From positions 868,001-932,000 of the forward strand of contig NZ_JBEWCD010000002.1 in NCBI RefSeq assembly GCF_040530035.1: 64,000 nt of DNA, in the 5' to 3' direction. Position 1 is the stretch's first letter. Every line of letters starts with the position of its first letter. This document shows, piece by piece, positions 26,912-35,300 of this stretch. The position numbers and the translations under genes are program-made. The stretch is from Roseibium sp. HPY-6. Lineage in GTDB: Bacteria; Pseudomonadota; Alphaproteobacteria; Rhizobiales; Stappiaceae. A model generated the notes under the pieces. It worked only from the letters and a program-made list of their open reading frames with translations, was not told the origin of the DNA and did no database searches.

Positions 26912-28087
26912 ATGCCTACCAACGCCGTCTCCATTGCCCAGGACCTTATTCGATGCCCGTCTGTAACGCCGATGGAGGGAGGCGCTCTTGCGGCGCTCGA
27001 AACCCTGCTTGCGGGCGCAGGTTTTTCGGTGTCCCGGATAACGTTTGAAGACGATGACACCCCGGACGTTGAAAACCTTTTTGCAACGATTGGCTCCGGT
27101 GCGCCGCACTTCGTGTTTGCCGGGCATACCGATGTGGTACCGGCCGGCGCCGAGAGCGACTGGAGCCATGGTCCCTTCGACGGCGACATCTCAAACGGCG
27201 TGCTCTTCGGGCGCGGTGCCGTTGACATGAAAGGCGGCGTCGCAGCTTTTGCGGCAGCGGCGCTCGAGTTTGTCGAAGACTTCGGGCCGGACTTTGGTGG
27301 GACGATCTCCTTCCTGATAACGGGCGATGAGGAAGGACCGGCCGTAAACGGGACGGTGAAACTGCTGGAGTGGGCCGAAGCACAAGGCCATAAGTTCGAC
27401 GGATGTATCGTCGGCGAACCAACCAATCCTGAAAAGCTCGGCGATGCGATCAAGGTTGGGCGAAGGGGGTCGCTGTCCGGCACAATTACGGTTGCAGGTG
27501 TACAGGGGCATGCCGCCTATCCCCATCTTGCCGACAATCCGATCCCCGGCCTGGTTCGCTTGCTGTCTGCTCTTGATGCATTGACGCTTGATAACGGCAA
27601 CGACCGTTTCCAACCTTCCAATCTTGAAATCGTGAGCATGGACGTCGGCAATCCGGCGTTCAACGTCATCCCGGCGCGGGCAGAAGCGCGCTTCAACATT
27701 CGCTTCAACGATGAATGGTCTTTGGAAAGGCTCGAGGCGAAAATCCTCGAAACTCTCAAAGGAGTGGACCTTCGCAGCTTACAGCTGGACGTGGCCTTCA
27801 AGCGCGATGCCAGCGAGTCTTTTCTTACCAGGGACGAAAAACTGATCGAAGTTCTGAGCCAGGCCGTCGAGAGCGAAACCGGGCGACGTCCGGAGCTCTC
27901 GACCGGTGGCGGGACGTCCGATGCAAGGTTCATCAAGAATTATTGCCCGGTAGTGGAGTTCGGTCTCGTCGGGCAGACCATGCACAAGGTCGACGAATGT
28001 GTAAGCGTTGAAGATCTTGACCGGCTGACGGCGATTTATAAACGTTTTCTCCGCGAGTATCTTACGAAGGCTTCGGGAGCGGCTTGA
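26912..28087 (+). CDS. dapE: Succinyl-diaminopimelate desuccinylase
   Basis: About 391 residues, M20 metallopeptidase family. Metal-ligand motifs: FAGHTDVVPAG (His), GRGAVDMKGGVAAF (Asp), ITGDEEGPAVNGT (catalytic Glu and ligand Glu), STGGGTSDARFIKNY. It hydrolyses N-succinyl-LL-diaminopimelate in lysine/murein synthesis. The ATG at 26912 gives the standard N-terminus TNAVSIAQDLIRCPSVTP; an upstream in-frame start would overlap the DUF805 gene. dapD, another step of the same pathway, lies convergent 0.65 kb away. Confidence 0.96.
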   Translation: MPTNAVSIAQDLIRCPSVTPMEGGALAALETLLAGAGFSVSRITFEDDDTPDVENLFATIGSGAPHFVFAGHTDVVPAGAESDWSHGPFDGDISNGVLFGRGAVDMKGGVAAFAAAALEFVEDFGPDFGGTISFLITGDEEGPAVNGTVKLLEWAEAQGHKFDGCIVGEPTNPEKLGDAIKVGRRGSLSGTITVAGVQGHAAYPHLADNPIPGLVRLLSALDALTLDNGNDRFQPSNLEIVSMDVGNPAFNVIPARAEARFNIRFNDEWSLERLEAKILETLKGVDLRSLQLDVAFKRDASESFLTRDEKLIEVLSQAVESETGRRPELSTGGGTSDARFIKNYCPVVEFGLVGQTMHKVDECVSVEDLDRLTAIYKRFLREYLTKASGAA

Positions 28088-28098
28088 ACTTGATAAGC

Positions 28099-28683
28099 AT
28101 GAACGAAATCCGGGCGGCCTTGGATGGTTCATGGTTGCTTTTGCGCAACCGACCGGAAGGCATGGCATTCTTCGACCAGTCCATTCACGGATTCTGGCGG
28201 TCGTTTCAGGTCGTCTTTTTACTCATACCGGCATTTCTTTTGAGTGGACTGTCGGAAAGGCAGCTCTATTTCGCCGAGAATATGTTCCACCCGGAAGGAT
28301 TTCCCAACCAGGCATTCTGGACGGCGCAGGCGTTTGGTCTCGGCATTGACTGGATCGCGCTCCCGCTGATTCTGGCGGCGCTGGCTGCTCCAATCGGCAT
28401 TTCACATCGGTATGTGCCCTTTGTCGTCGTTCGGAACTGGACGAGCTTGCTTGCGTCGATCCCTTTCATGATCACCTACATGCTGTTTTTGCTCGGTGTC
28501 GTGTCGCCCGGGATCGCGGTGCTCCTCTCTCTGACCTGTGTTCTGGTTGTGCTGTGGTATCGCTATCTTGTGGCTCGGATCGCGTTGCATGCATCCATAA
28601 GTCTTGCGATTGGCATTGTCGTGCTCGACATTCTGCTGTCGCTGGTCATTGCCGAAATCGTCGGCATTCTCTGGAGAGCATGA
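28099..28683 (+). CDS. Putative membrane protein downstream of dapE
   Basis: About 194 residues, no named family recognised. It opens with MNEIRAALDGSWLLLRNRPEG, then about five hydrophobic segments (SFQVVFLLIPAFLLSGL; IDWIALPLILAALAAPIGI; LLASIPFMITYMLFLLGVV; IAVLLSLTCVLVVLWY; LAIGIVVLDILLSLVIAEIV). Start is uncertain (TTG 28084 overlapping the dapE stop, or ATG 28099). Almost certainly co-transcribed with dapE. Confidence 0.78.
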   Translation: MNEIRAALDGSWLLLRNRPEGMAFFDQSIHGFWRSFQVVFLLIPAFLLSGLSERQLYFAENMFHPEGFPNQAFWTAQAFGLGIDWIALPLILAALAAPIGISHRYVPFVVVRNWTSLLASIPFMITYMLFLLGVVSPGIAVLLSLTCVLVVLWYRYLVARIALHASISLAIGIVVLDILLSLVIAEIVGILWRA

Positions 28684-28684
28684 C

Positions 28685-28714
28685 AAAACCCCCGCCTCCT
28701 GAGAGACGGGGGTT
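28685..28714 (-). terminator. Rho-independent terminator after dapD
   Basis: AACCCCCG (28687-28694) pairs with CGGGGGTT (28707-28714). Read on the minus strand the hairpin ends in GGGGGTTTTG, a usable T-run, 24 bases past the dapD stop. It can also slow plus-strand transcription from dapE. Confidence 0.8.
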
Positions 28715-28737
28715 CGAAACACATGCAGGACTGCTGG

Positions 28738-29589
28738 TCAGTCGCGAAGCAATTCGTTGATCGCGGTTTTCGAACGGGTCTTCTCGTCTACCGTTTTGAC
28801 AATCACCGCGCAGTAAAGGTTCGGCGCTGCTTCCCCGTTACCCATGAGGCTGGAGGTCGGCATCGAGCCGGCCACGACGACGGAGTAGGGGGGGACTTCA
28901 CCGTAGCTGATCTCGCCGGTCATGCGGTTCACGATACGTGTCGACTTGCCGATGTAAACGCCCATGCCGAGCACTGAGCCTTCGCGCACGATGCAGCCTT
29001 CAACAACTTCGGACCGGGCGCCGATAAAGCAGTTGTCCTCGATGATGACAGGACCGGCCTGAAGCGGCTCCAGAACGCCGCCTATGCCAACGCCGCCGGA
29101 AAGATGCACATTCTTGCCGATTTGCGCACAGGACCCGACGGTTGCCCACGTATCGACCATCGTGCCCTCGTCGACATAGGCGCCGAGATTGACAAAGGAC
29201 GGCATCAGGACAACGCCCTTGCCTATGAATGCGGAGCGACGGACTGTGCAATTCGGAACTGCGCGGAAGCCAGCCTGTTCGAACTCAAGGCCACTCCAGC
29301 TGTCGAACTTTGACGGCACCTTGTCCCACCATACAGCTTCGCCGGGTCCACCCTTGATGACTTCCATGGCATTGAGCCGGAAAGACAGCAGAACGGCTTT
29401 CTTCGCCCATTGATTGACAACCCAGTCGCCGTCCTTCTTCTCAGCAACGCGCAGTTCGCCCCGGTCAAGCAGATTAAGAGTTGTCTCCACCGCATCCCGG
29501 ATGTCGCCGGTCGTTGATGTGTCAATGGTGGCGCGGTCTTCAAATGCCGCATCGATAGTCTGGGAAAGGGCGGCAAGGTCGTGTGTCAT
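28738..29589 (-). CDS. dapD: 2,3,4,5-tetrahydropyridine-2,6-dicarboxylate N-succinyltransferase
   Basis: 283 residues. The N-terminal helical domain is followed by a left-handed beta-helix of hexapeptide repeats ([50 protein letters not shown]). The succinyl-CoA enzyme signature [20 protein letters not shown] and the C-terminal region [11 protein letters not shown] are intact. It performs the succinylation step before DapE in the diaminopimelate pathway. Minus strand, own terminator downstream. Confidence 0.97.
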   Translation of the reverse strand: MTHDLAALSQTIDAAFEDRATIDTSTTGDIRDAVETTLNLLDRGELRVAEKKDGDWVVNQWAKKAVLLSFRLNAMEVIKGGPGEAVWWDKVPSKFDSWSGLEFEQAGFRAVPNCTVRRSAFIGKGVVLMPSFVNLGAYVDEGTMVDTWATVGSCAQIGKNVHLSGGVGIGGVLEPLQAGPVIIEDNCFIGARSEVVEGCIVREGSVLGMGVYIGKSTRIVNRMTGEISYGEVPPYSVVVAGSMPTSSLMGNGEAAPNLYCAVIVKTVDEKTRSKTAINELLRD

Positions 29590-29952
29590 CTGACAAGGAC
29601 TCCAAGCGTTGACAATTTGTGCGCGGACCTAAGCCGCCGGACCAAGACCTGTCAAGCGCCGCAGGCAAGGCAAGTGTTCTTTGAACGACATCGTTGCGTC
29701 TACAAGTACGGCCAAATTGCGTTGAAGGCGTTTGGCCTGAGACGAACCTGCCCGGTTCCGTACAGTCTCATCGCCAGGGCACTCGGAATTTGAAAGAGAT
29801 CCAATGTGGACGGTCAACGGGCAACCAGTGCGAGTGCCGGGAGAAGTTAATTATTGAGAAAAAGTAACTTTTCTTCTCCCGTTTTCTTTAGTTTCTTGGG
29901 ATGGTTGATCGACTAAGATGATTTGAAATCAACTGAGAGGAAGTCGATCTTC
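29590..29952. other. Intergenic region with leader-type hairpin before the EamA transporter
   Basis: About 360 bases between divergent dapD and the transporter. GGGAGAAG (29839-29846) pairs with CTTCTCCC (29873-29880), with an inner AAAAGT/ACTTTT pair, and the hairpin is followed by GTTTTCTTTAGTTT. It therefore looks like a terminator, yet no plus-strand gene precedes it. It could be a transcript-ending leader (attenuator) or the end of a small RNA. The rest holds promoter sequence for dapD and the transporter. Confidence 0.5.
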
Positions 29953-30858
29953 GTGGAGCTCTGGATCCCGATTACAATCGCCGCCGCGTTCTGCCAAAAC
30001 GTGCGAACGGCAATGCAAAAGCACCTGAAAGGCAGGCTGGGCAACACAGGTGCGACGTTTGTCCGTTTCGGCTACGGGATGCCCTTTGCGCTCCTCTATG
30101 CCGCCGTCCTGCATTTTGTTTTCAAGAACCCCATCCCGGATCCGACGGTGACGCTGATTGTAGCCGGGGCGCTTGGCGGTTTGGCACAGATTATCGCGAC
30201 GTTCTTGCTGATCTATCTCTTTTCCTTCCGCAATTTCGCGGTTGGAACGGCTTATTCCAAAACCGAACCCATTCAGGCGGCGCTCTTTGGTCTTGTGGTC
30301 CTCGGAGAGCGTGTCAGTTTGCCAGCAGCTCTTTGCATCATGGTCGGGATCGCAGGTGTGATAACCATCTCGCTGGCGCGGGTTCCGCTGACATTACCGG
30401 CAATTCGCTCATCTCTTTTTGGCAGACCGGCGCTCATCGGCCTGGCTTCGGCTGCCTTTTTCGGAGCTTCAGCTGTTGCCTACCGAACCGCTTCCCTGTC
30501 GCTGGAAGGAACGACCGTGGCCATGCAGGCGGCCACTGCGCTCGTCTACGCGACGATGTTTCAAACCCTTGTCATGTCGCTCTGGATGACACTGAGAGAG
30601 CCCGCGGAACTGCGCGCGAGCATTCGCGCCTGGCGCGCGGCCCTATGGGTGGGGGCTTCGGGTGTTGCCGGATCGATAGGCTGGTTCACAGCAATGACCT
30701 TGCAAAACGTGGCGTATGTCCGGGCGCTTGCTCAGATCGAGCTGGTTTTTACCTTTCTGGCATCCTGGCTGGTCTTCAAGGAGGTGATCACGCGCTCCGA
30801 AATTTCGGGCTGCCTTCTTATTGTCGGCGCGGTCGTCGGCATTATTCTGACAGGTTGA
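29953..30858 (+). CDS. EamA/DMT-family transporter
   Basis: About 301 residues with ten hydrophobic segments and two EamA halves. The GTG at 29953 follows GAGAGGAAG by nine bases and gives the N-terminus ELWIPITIAAAFCQNVRTAMQ, which starts directly with the first membrane helix. A TTG at 29923 would add a charged leader. The first half ends near GTAYSKTEPIQAALFGLVVL, the second near ALAQIELVFTFLASWLVFKE, the equivalent family signature. Substrate unknown. Convergent with the oxidoreductase gene, 13 bases apart. Confidence 0.88.
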   Translation: MELWIPITIAAAFCQNVRTAMQKHLKGRLGNTGATFVRFGYGMPFALLYAAVLHFVFKNPIPDPTVTLIVAGALGGLAQIIATFLLIYLFSFRNFAVGTAYSKTEPIQAALFGLVVLGERVSLPAALCIMVGIAGVITISLARVPLTLPAIRSSLFGRPALIGLASAAFFGASAVAYRTASLSLEGTTVAMQAATALVYATMFQTLVMSLWMTLREPAELRASIRAWRAALWVGASGVAGSIGWFTAMTLQNVAYVRALAQIELVFTFLASWLVFKEVITRSEISGCLLIVGAVVGIILTG

Positions 30859-30871
30859 CCGACGCGCAGAC

Positions 30872-31918
30872 TTAGGCGACTTCCAAAACAATCTTGCCGA
30901 TATGACCCTTTTCCCCGAACGCTGCCTGTGCGGCTGCAATGTCGCGCAGCGGGAACGTTTCGGCGACAAGCGGTCTGATTTCCTTGGCTTCAATCCGTTT
31001 CACGAGGTTGCCGAAAACCTGTCGCTCAAGCACGGTGCAGCCAAAAAAACTGAGATCTTTCAAATACAGTGTTCGCACATCCAGTTCCACCATGGGGCCG
31101 CCAATCGCACCCGACACGGCATATCGGCCGCCCGGTCTCAGCACTTCCAGCAGTGAAGGCCACTTGGCCCCTGCGACCAGGTCGATGACCACATCGACCG
31201 AATTGGCTCCTAGAGTGGCGACATAATCCGCGTCGCGATCCAGCGTCTTGAACGCGCCGAGCTCCACTAAGGACCCAGCTTTAGAGGGGCTCGTCACGGC
31301 AATCACATCGGCACCGCGCGCGCGCGCCAGCTGGATCGCAGCAGATCCGACGCCGCCCGACGCGCCAGTGACCAGCACCGTGTCACCTGCCTTGACCCGT
31401 GTGCGCTCGAGCATGTTTTCAGCGGTCGAATAGGAACAGGGAAAGGAAGCCAGTTCCGCATCCGTGAGGGTGCAATCGATCGCGTGGGCGTGCCGTGAAG
31501 CGACGCGGGTGTACTCTGCAAAGCCGCCATTGCACTCGGATCCGAAATACCAGGGCGTATGCAGCATCCGGCCTTCTGCCTCAATGAGACAAGGCTCCAC
31601 GAGTACACGTTCTCCAATCCTGGACGGATCCACTCCTGCGCCGACGGCAACAATGGACCCGCAGACATCGGCGCCCTGAATGAGCGGAAACTTGAGGGCT
31701 TCCCCGGTCCAGGCGGCATCTTCTGCGTCGTTGTCGCCTTTCGAATACCAGCCGATGCGCGTGTTGACGTCGGTGTTGTTGACGCCGGCAGCGCCGACGC
31801 GAATGAGCACCTCACCGGTTTCGAGCGAGGGGACATCCAGGTCTTCCCGCCATTCGAGCGTCTCAGGGCCACCATGTCCGGTCAGAACGACACCGTTCAT
31901 TTTTTGAGGAAGGCGCAC
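30872..31918 (-). CDS. Zinc-type alcohol dehydrogenase-like (quinone oxidoreductase family) protein
   Basis: 348 residues if the GTG at 31918 is used (GGAG eight bases upstream); ATG 31900 lacks a ribosome site. MDR superfamily: GroES-like N-domain with VLIRVGAAGVNNTDVNTR, then a Rossmann domain with TVLVTGASGGVGSAAIQLAR. Several cysteines occur (PLIQGADVCGSIV; FGSECNGGFAEY), but the classical catalytic Cys-His zinc site and structural zinc lobe are absent, so it is probably a zinc-free NAD(P)H enzyme. Divergent from a TetR regulator with two operator-like palindromes between them, so it is probably repressed by it and induced by a reactive or toxic carbonyl compound (inference). Confidence 0.87.
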   Translation of the reverse strand: MRLPQKMNGVVLTGHGGPETLEWREDLDVPSLETGEVLIRVGAAGVNNTDVNTRIGWYSKGDNDAEDAAWTGEALKFPLIQGADVCGSIVAVGAGVDPSRIGERVLVEPCLIEAEGRMLHTPWYFGSECNGGFAEYTRVASRHAHAIDCTLTDAELASFPCSYSTAENMLERTRVKAGDTVLVTGASGGVGSAAIQLARARGADVIAVTSPSKAGSLVELGAFKTLDRDADYVATLGANSVDVVIDLVAGAKWPSLLEVLRPGGRYAVSGAIGGPMVELDVRTLYLKDLSFFGCTVLERQVFGNLVKRIEAKEIRPLVAETFPLRDIAAAQAAFGEKGHIGKIVLEVA

Positions 31919-31930
31919 GTGTTGTCTCCG

Positions 31931-31974
31931 GTAGAATGATTGTTCTACTTGCTCGAGTAGAGGATTTATTCTAC
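31931..31974. promoter_or_regulatory. Two palindromic operators in the oxidoreductase/TetR divergon
   Basis: Site 1, GTAGAATGATTGTTCTAC (31931-31948), is a perfect 6-6-6 inverted repeat. Site 2, GTAGAGGATTTATTCTAC (31957-31974), has the same arms with one mismatch. Centres are 26 bases apart. They fill the 66-base gap between the divergent start codons, as expected for binding by the adjacent TetR protein. Confidence 0.8.
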
Positions 31975-31984
31975 CCCGTCAACC

Positions 31985-32614
31985 ATGACTGACACGAAAG
32001 CCAGAATTGCCGCCGGACTTGAGCGGGCATTTGCGGAAAACGGGTTCTCTGAGCCCAACATCGACAGCCTGCGTGAAGCGGCTGGCGTCAGTCTGAGGAC
32101 GCTCTACAAGTACATGCCGTCGCGCGAGGAAATGGTCTTGAGTGCCCTGGAACACCGGCACAGACGATACATGCAATTTGTGTTCGACGACCTGCCGGGC
32201 GATGGGCCAACCGTTTTGCACCTGGTGCTGGATCGCATTGCGCAATGGATGTCGAAGGAGGCGTCGCACGGCTGCCTCTTTCATGCAGCGGTTGCGAGCG
32301 CCCCCCGGGATGAGCGGCTGCGGGCACTTTTGGCAAAACACAAGAACGAAGTTGCCGAAAAAACGTCAGAGGTGTCTGGACTACAGGAGCACCAGGGTGA
32401 GGTCGCGCTGATTGTCGAAGGGCTAATGCAGGCTTGGCCTCTATACGGGGAAAACGCAACAAGAAGCGCAAAGAACCTCTGCGATACGCTTTTGAACGAA
32501 ACCTCCGCAACGGGTCTCAAGAATTCGGGTTCGCTCCCGTCTGCAGAAGATCGCTCACACGAAGCCGATCCGATGAGTGCATCGGTCAGCAAGGCATTTC
32601 CTCGTTCAAATTGA
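31985..32614 (+). CDS. TetR family transcriptional regulator
   Basis: 209 residues. The N-terminal TetR helix-turn-helix is clear: IAAGLERAFAENGFSEPNID then LREAAGVSLRTLYKYMPSRE (about 10-52). The ligand domain includes HGCLFHAAVASAPRDERLRA, seen in repressors that sense organic compounds. The C-terminal ~35 residues are Ser/polar-rich and probably disordered. The gene starts 10 bases after operator site 2 and is divergent from the oxidoreductase, the likely target; autoregulation is expected. Confidence 0.9.
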   Translation: MTDTKARIAAGLERAFAENGFSEPNIDSLREAAGVSLRTLYKYMPSREEMVLSALEHRHRRYMQFVFDDLPGDGPTVLHLVLDRIAQWMSKEASHGCLFHAAVASAPRDERLRALLAKHKNEVAEKTSEVSGLQEHQGEVALIVEGLMQAWPLYGENATRSAKNLCDTLLNETSATGLKNSGSLPSAEDRSHEADPMSASVSKAFPRSN

Positions 32615-32628
32615 AGGTGCCCATACGA

Positions 32629-32666
32629 AAAACCCGCGTGTCTTCAGAAGACTGCGGGTTTGTTAA
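32629..32666. terminator. Bidirectional hairpin terminator between TetR and VPLPA-CTERM genes
   Basis: AACCCGC (32631-32637) pairs with GCGGGTT (32654-32660), with an inner GTCTTC/GAAGAC stem. A GTTTGTT follows on the plus strand and a TTTTCG on the minus strand. It sits between the convergent TetR and VPLPA-CTERM genes. Confidence 0.75.
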
Positions 32667-32689
32667 AATGCGTAGCAGCTTAGGTTCGT

Positions 32690-33340
32690 TCAGGCAGCTT
32701 TCTTACGGCGGCTCGTCAGCACCAATCCGCCAATACCACCAAGCAGCAGCCATGCTGCAGCCGGCAACGGAACGGCGGCGACAGTCAGATTGTCGAATGA
32801 GCCGGATCCAGCCAGAACGATGGAGAGCGTGTTGCCATACCGCTGTTGAGGATCGGCACCTACTGGAGCGAACCTGTTGTTGGCACTCACGCCGACTTCA
32901 CCAAAGAGGTCGACACCGTCCAGCAGAATGCGCGCGCCGGGTTCTTCGATGTCGATGAAGTCAGCGCCCAGGAACCGGATCATCCTGTCGAAAACAAACG
33001 TGATCGTACCACCGCGTGCATTGTCGTCCGGATCGGCAATGTCATTGTTTTCCTGGATAACCGGGATTATCCCAAATGCCTTCGTCAACCCGGAAAGATC
33101 CTTGATCGGCGCACTAAGGTCGTCGTCTTCACCGGTGAAGTTGTCCGTATCGAAAGCTACAGCCTTGTCAATTCCACCGTCTGCGGAAACCGTTGCGCTC
33201 AAATTTCCGCGGCTAACCGAGGTGATGACGTCGCCGCTGTCGAATTCTTCAAAATCGAATGTGTAAACCATGGCTTCGCCGGTTGATGGCAGAACGGCCG
33301 CCGAAACACAAAACAAAAAACCCACTATTGCAGCACGCAT
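32690..33340 (-). CDS. Exported protein with VPLPA-CTERM sorting signal
   Basis: About 216 residues. The ATG at 33340 has AAGGAG six bases before it. A signal peptide (AAIVGFLFCVSAAVLPSTGEA) leads to a beta-rich acidic middle (YTFDFEEFDSGDVITSV; FDRMIRFLGADFIDIEEPGA). The C-terminus is a textbook VPLPA-CTERM: VPLPAAAWLLLGGIGGLVL, then a basic SRRKKAA tail. These tails are recognised by an exosortase, not present in this window, and such proteins often go to the cell surface or biofilm matrix. No similarity to enzymes seen. The sequence upstream (33400-33455) is unusually AT-rich. Confidence 0.85.
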   Translation of the reverse strand: MRAAIVGFLFCVSAAVLPSTGEAMVYTFDFEEFDSGDVITSVSRGNLSATVSADGGIDKAVAFDTDNFTGEDDDLSAPIKDLSGLTKAFGIIPVIQENNDIADPDDNARGGTITFVFDRMIRFLGADFIDIEEPGARILLDGVDLFGEVGVSANNRFAPVGADPQQRYGNTLSIVLAGSGSFDNLTVAAVPLPAAAWLLLGGIGGLVLTSRRKKAA

Positions 33341-33581
33341 GGCTACTCCTTCAATGCAACGCAATAAGATTGCATAAGTTCCTGTCGCGATACCGCAGCC
33401 GTAGTGTAAAAATTTACAAGAATCAAATTAATTTTAAATTCTAGTTAATTTTGAGGCGATTTCGATTGTCTGCGATGCCGTCAACGCGCGCAAACAGAGT
33501 TTCGGCGAAGGCTGAATTGCCGTGTTGCGAAACGCGTTGTCAGCAATGCCGGTTTGACGCTTTGTATGTCTCGGGCGTGGC

Positions 33582-34466
33582 TCACTGTTGTGAGGCACCA
33601 TCTTCCGCTGTTGACTGCAGCCAGGTGCGGAATGCCCTGACGGGTCGGGTCAATGTGCGTGTCGGAGATCTGACGAACCAGTAGCCGGTTTCCAATTCCA
33701 ACACCGGCCAGTCAGGTGAAATGAGATGTCCAGCGTCCAGTTCCTGGGAGATAAAGCGGCGATCGATCACGATGGCACCCATCCCGGCAATAGCCGCCTG
33801 AATGGCAAGATCACGGCTTTGAAGCACCGTACCTGAGGAAATGTCGGGATGGTTGAGACGAGCCGCTTCAAGCCATGCGGTCCAGTCGCCTCGGCGCGAA
33901 GAACTGTGCAACACAGGTAAATCGGACAGAAGTGCTGCTGCGGAATGGTCCTTGCCGTTCAAAAGGGACGGCGCCATGGCGACAGCGAGATGTTCCTGCC
34001 AAAGGAGGTGACATTCAACGCCCGGCCAGTTTCCGATACCGAGCCGGATCGCGCAGTCATAATTCTCCCGGTCGAGATCAACCATCCGCGTAGACGTTGA
34101 CAAAAGCAGCTCCACATCAGGCTGCTCCGCTTGAAACTCAGGCAACCGGGGAATGAGCCAACGCGTCGCAAACGTCGAAACGGTGCTGATCCTGAGCTCG
34201 GTGCGCCCACGCCGCTTGAAACTGTCGACAGCTTCCTCGATCCTGTCGAATGCGTCACCCAGACTGAGTGCCAGACGTTGGCCTTCCTCCGTAAGTGTCA
34301 GTCCGCGCCCATCGCGATTGACCAGCGTTGCGCCGAGTTCGCTTTCCAACTTGCGCATGAGATGGGAAAGTGCCGACGGCGAGACGCCGAGTTTTTCAGC
34401 TGCGAGCGATGCCCGGCCGTGCCGGGCAAGAAGAGAGAACGCGTGGAGTGCGCGAAGGGACGCCAT
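33582..34466 (-). CDS. LysR family transcriptional regulator (GcvA-like)
   Basis: 294 residues. The winged helix-turn-helix is at ~1-60 (LHAFSLLARHGRASLAAEKL; SPSALSHLMRKLESELGATL). The periplasmic-binding-like effector domain starts near 92 (LRISTVSTFATRWLIPRLPE) and has DCAIRLGIGNWPGVECHLLW, a block characteristic of the GcvA/AmpR-like LysR subgroup. It stands alone; no divergent partner is adjacent, so its target is not indicated by position. Downstream is the AT-rich region of the VPLPA-CTERM gene. Confidence 0.9.
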   Translation of the reverse strand: MASLRALHAFSLLARHGRASLAAEKLGVSPSALSHLMRKLESELGATLVNRDGRGLTLTEEGQRLALSLGDAFDRIEEAVDSFKRRGRTELRISTVSTFATRWLIPRLPEFQAEQPDVELLLSTSTRMVDLDRENYDCAIRLGIGNWPGVECHLLWQEHLAVAMAPSLLNGKDHSAAALLSDLPVLHSSSRRGDWTAWLEAARLNHPDISSGTVLQSRDLAIQAAIAGMGAIVIDRRFISQELDAGHLISPDWPVLELETGYWFVRSPTRTLTRPVRAFRTWLQSTAEDGASQQ

Positions 34467-34560
34467 TCAAATTGGATTCCACTTGTTGAGTTTTGCTCAA
34501 TCTAGAGCAGAATCTCCGGACTTGATAGCGCCGCTGGCATGCGACGCTGGACCGGGCTGC

Positions 34561-35238
34561 CTAGCGAAACGCCCCCATTACCGCCTTCAAAAATCCGGTA
34601 AGTTCCTCGGTGACGAAGTCGACATGGGGGTAGGGATCACCCTCCAGGTCCCAGCTTTCCTGAAAAACCTGCCGCGAACCCTTGGGTATGATCAGCGTTG
34701 AGCGCATGCCCAGTTGGTGCGGTACTTTCAGGTTTTTTGGCAGATCCTCGAACATCGCTGCCCGCGCGGGGGAGATGCCCGTGATGTCGATGAACTTGTC
34801 GTAAGTCTCCCGGTTTGGTTTGGGAATCAGGTCTGCGGAGACGATATCGAAAATGTCTTCGAAATGATCGGAAATGCCCAGGGCTGCCGCGGTGCGTTCC
34901 GCATGCGGGCGGTCGCCATTGGTAAAGATGAATTTCTTGCCCGGAAGCGCTTCAATCGCCTTTCCAAGCTCCGGGTTGGGTTCGAGCCCGGAATAGTCGA
35001 TGTCATGCACAAAGGCGAGATAGTCATCCGGATCGATGTTCTGCGTTGTCATCAATCCGCGCAGTGTTGTGCCATATTCGTGATAAAGCGCCTTTTGGTG
35101 CGCCATCGCGTCCGATCGGTTCAGGTCCAGTGTCTTTTGCACATAAAGCGCAATCTGTTCATCGATCTGGGAAAACAGGTCGGCTTCGTGCGGATAGAGC
35201 GTATTGTCCAGGTCAAAGACCCAGGCTTCCACTCCCAT
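34561..35238 (-). CDS. Pyrimidine 5'-nucleotidase-like HAD hydrolase
   Basis: About 225 residues, using ATG 35238 which places the HAD motif I close to the N-terminus: AWVFDLDNTLYPHEADLF. The DxDxT-type nucleophile is Asp-Leu-Asp. Motif II is FIFTNGDRPHAERTAAALGI, and the late acidic motif is SPARAAMFEDLPKNLKVPHQ. The DLDNTLY form is characteristic of the SDT1/Phm8-like pyrimidine 5'-nucleotidase group found after argB in Hyphomicrobiales. Follows argB by 62 bases, probably the same transcript. Confidence 0.87.
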   Translation of the reverse strand: MGVEAWVFDLDNTLYPHEADLFSQIDEQIALYVQKTLDLNRSDAMAHQKALYHEYGTTLRGLMTTQNIDPDDYLAFVHDIDYSGLEPNPELGKAIEALPGKKFIFTNGDRPHAERTAAALGISDHFEDIFDIVSADLIPKPNRETYDKFIDITGISPARAAMFEDLPKNLKVPHQLGMRSTLIIPKGSRQVFQESWDLEGDPYPHVDFVTEELTGFLKAVMGAFR

Positions 35239-35300
35239 GAAAGTTCTCAGATCCTGGCGATGTGCATGCTGGCCCTCGACGGGCAATTGGCGCTTACCTG

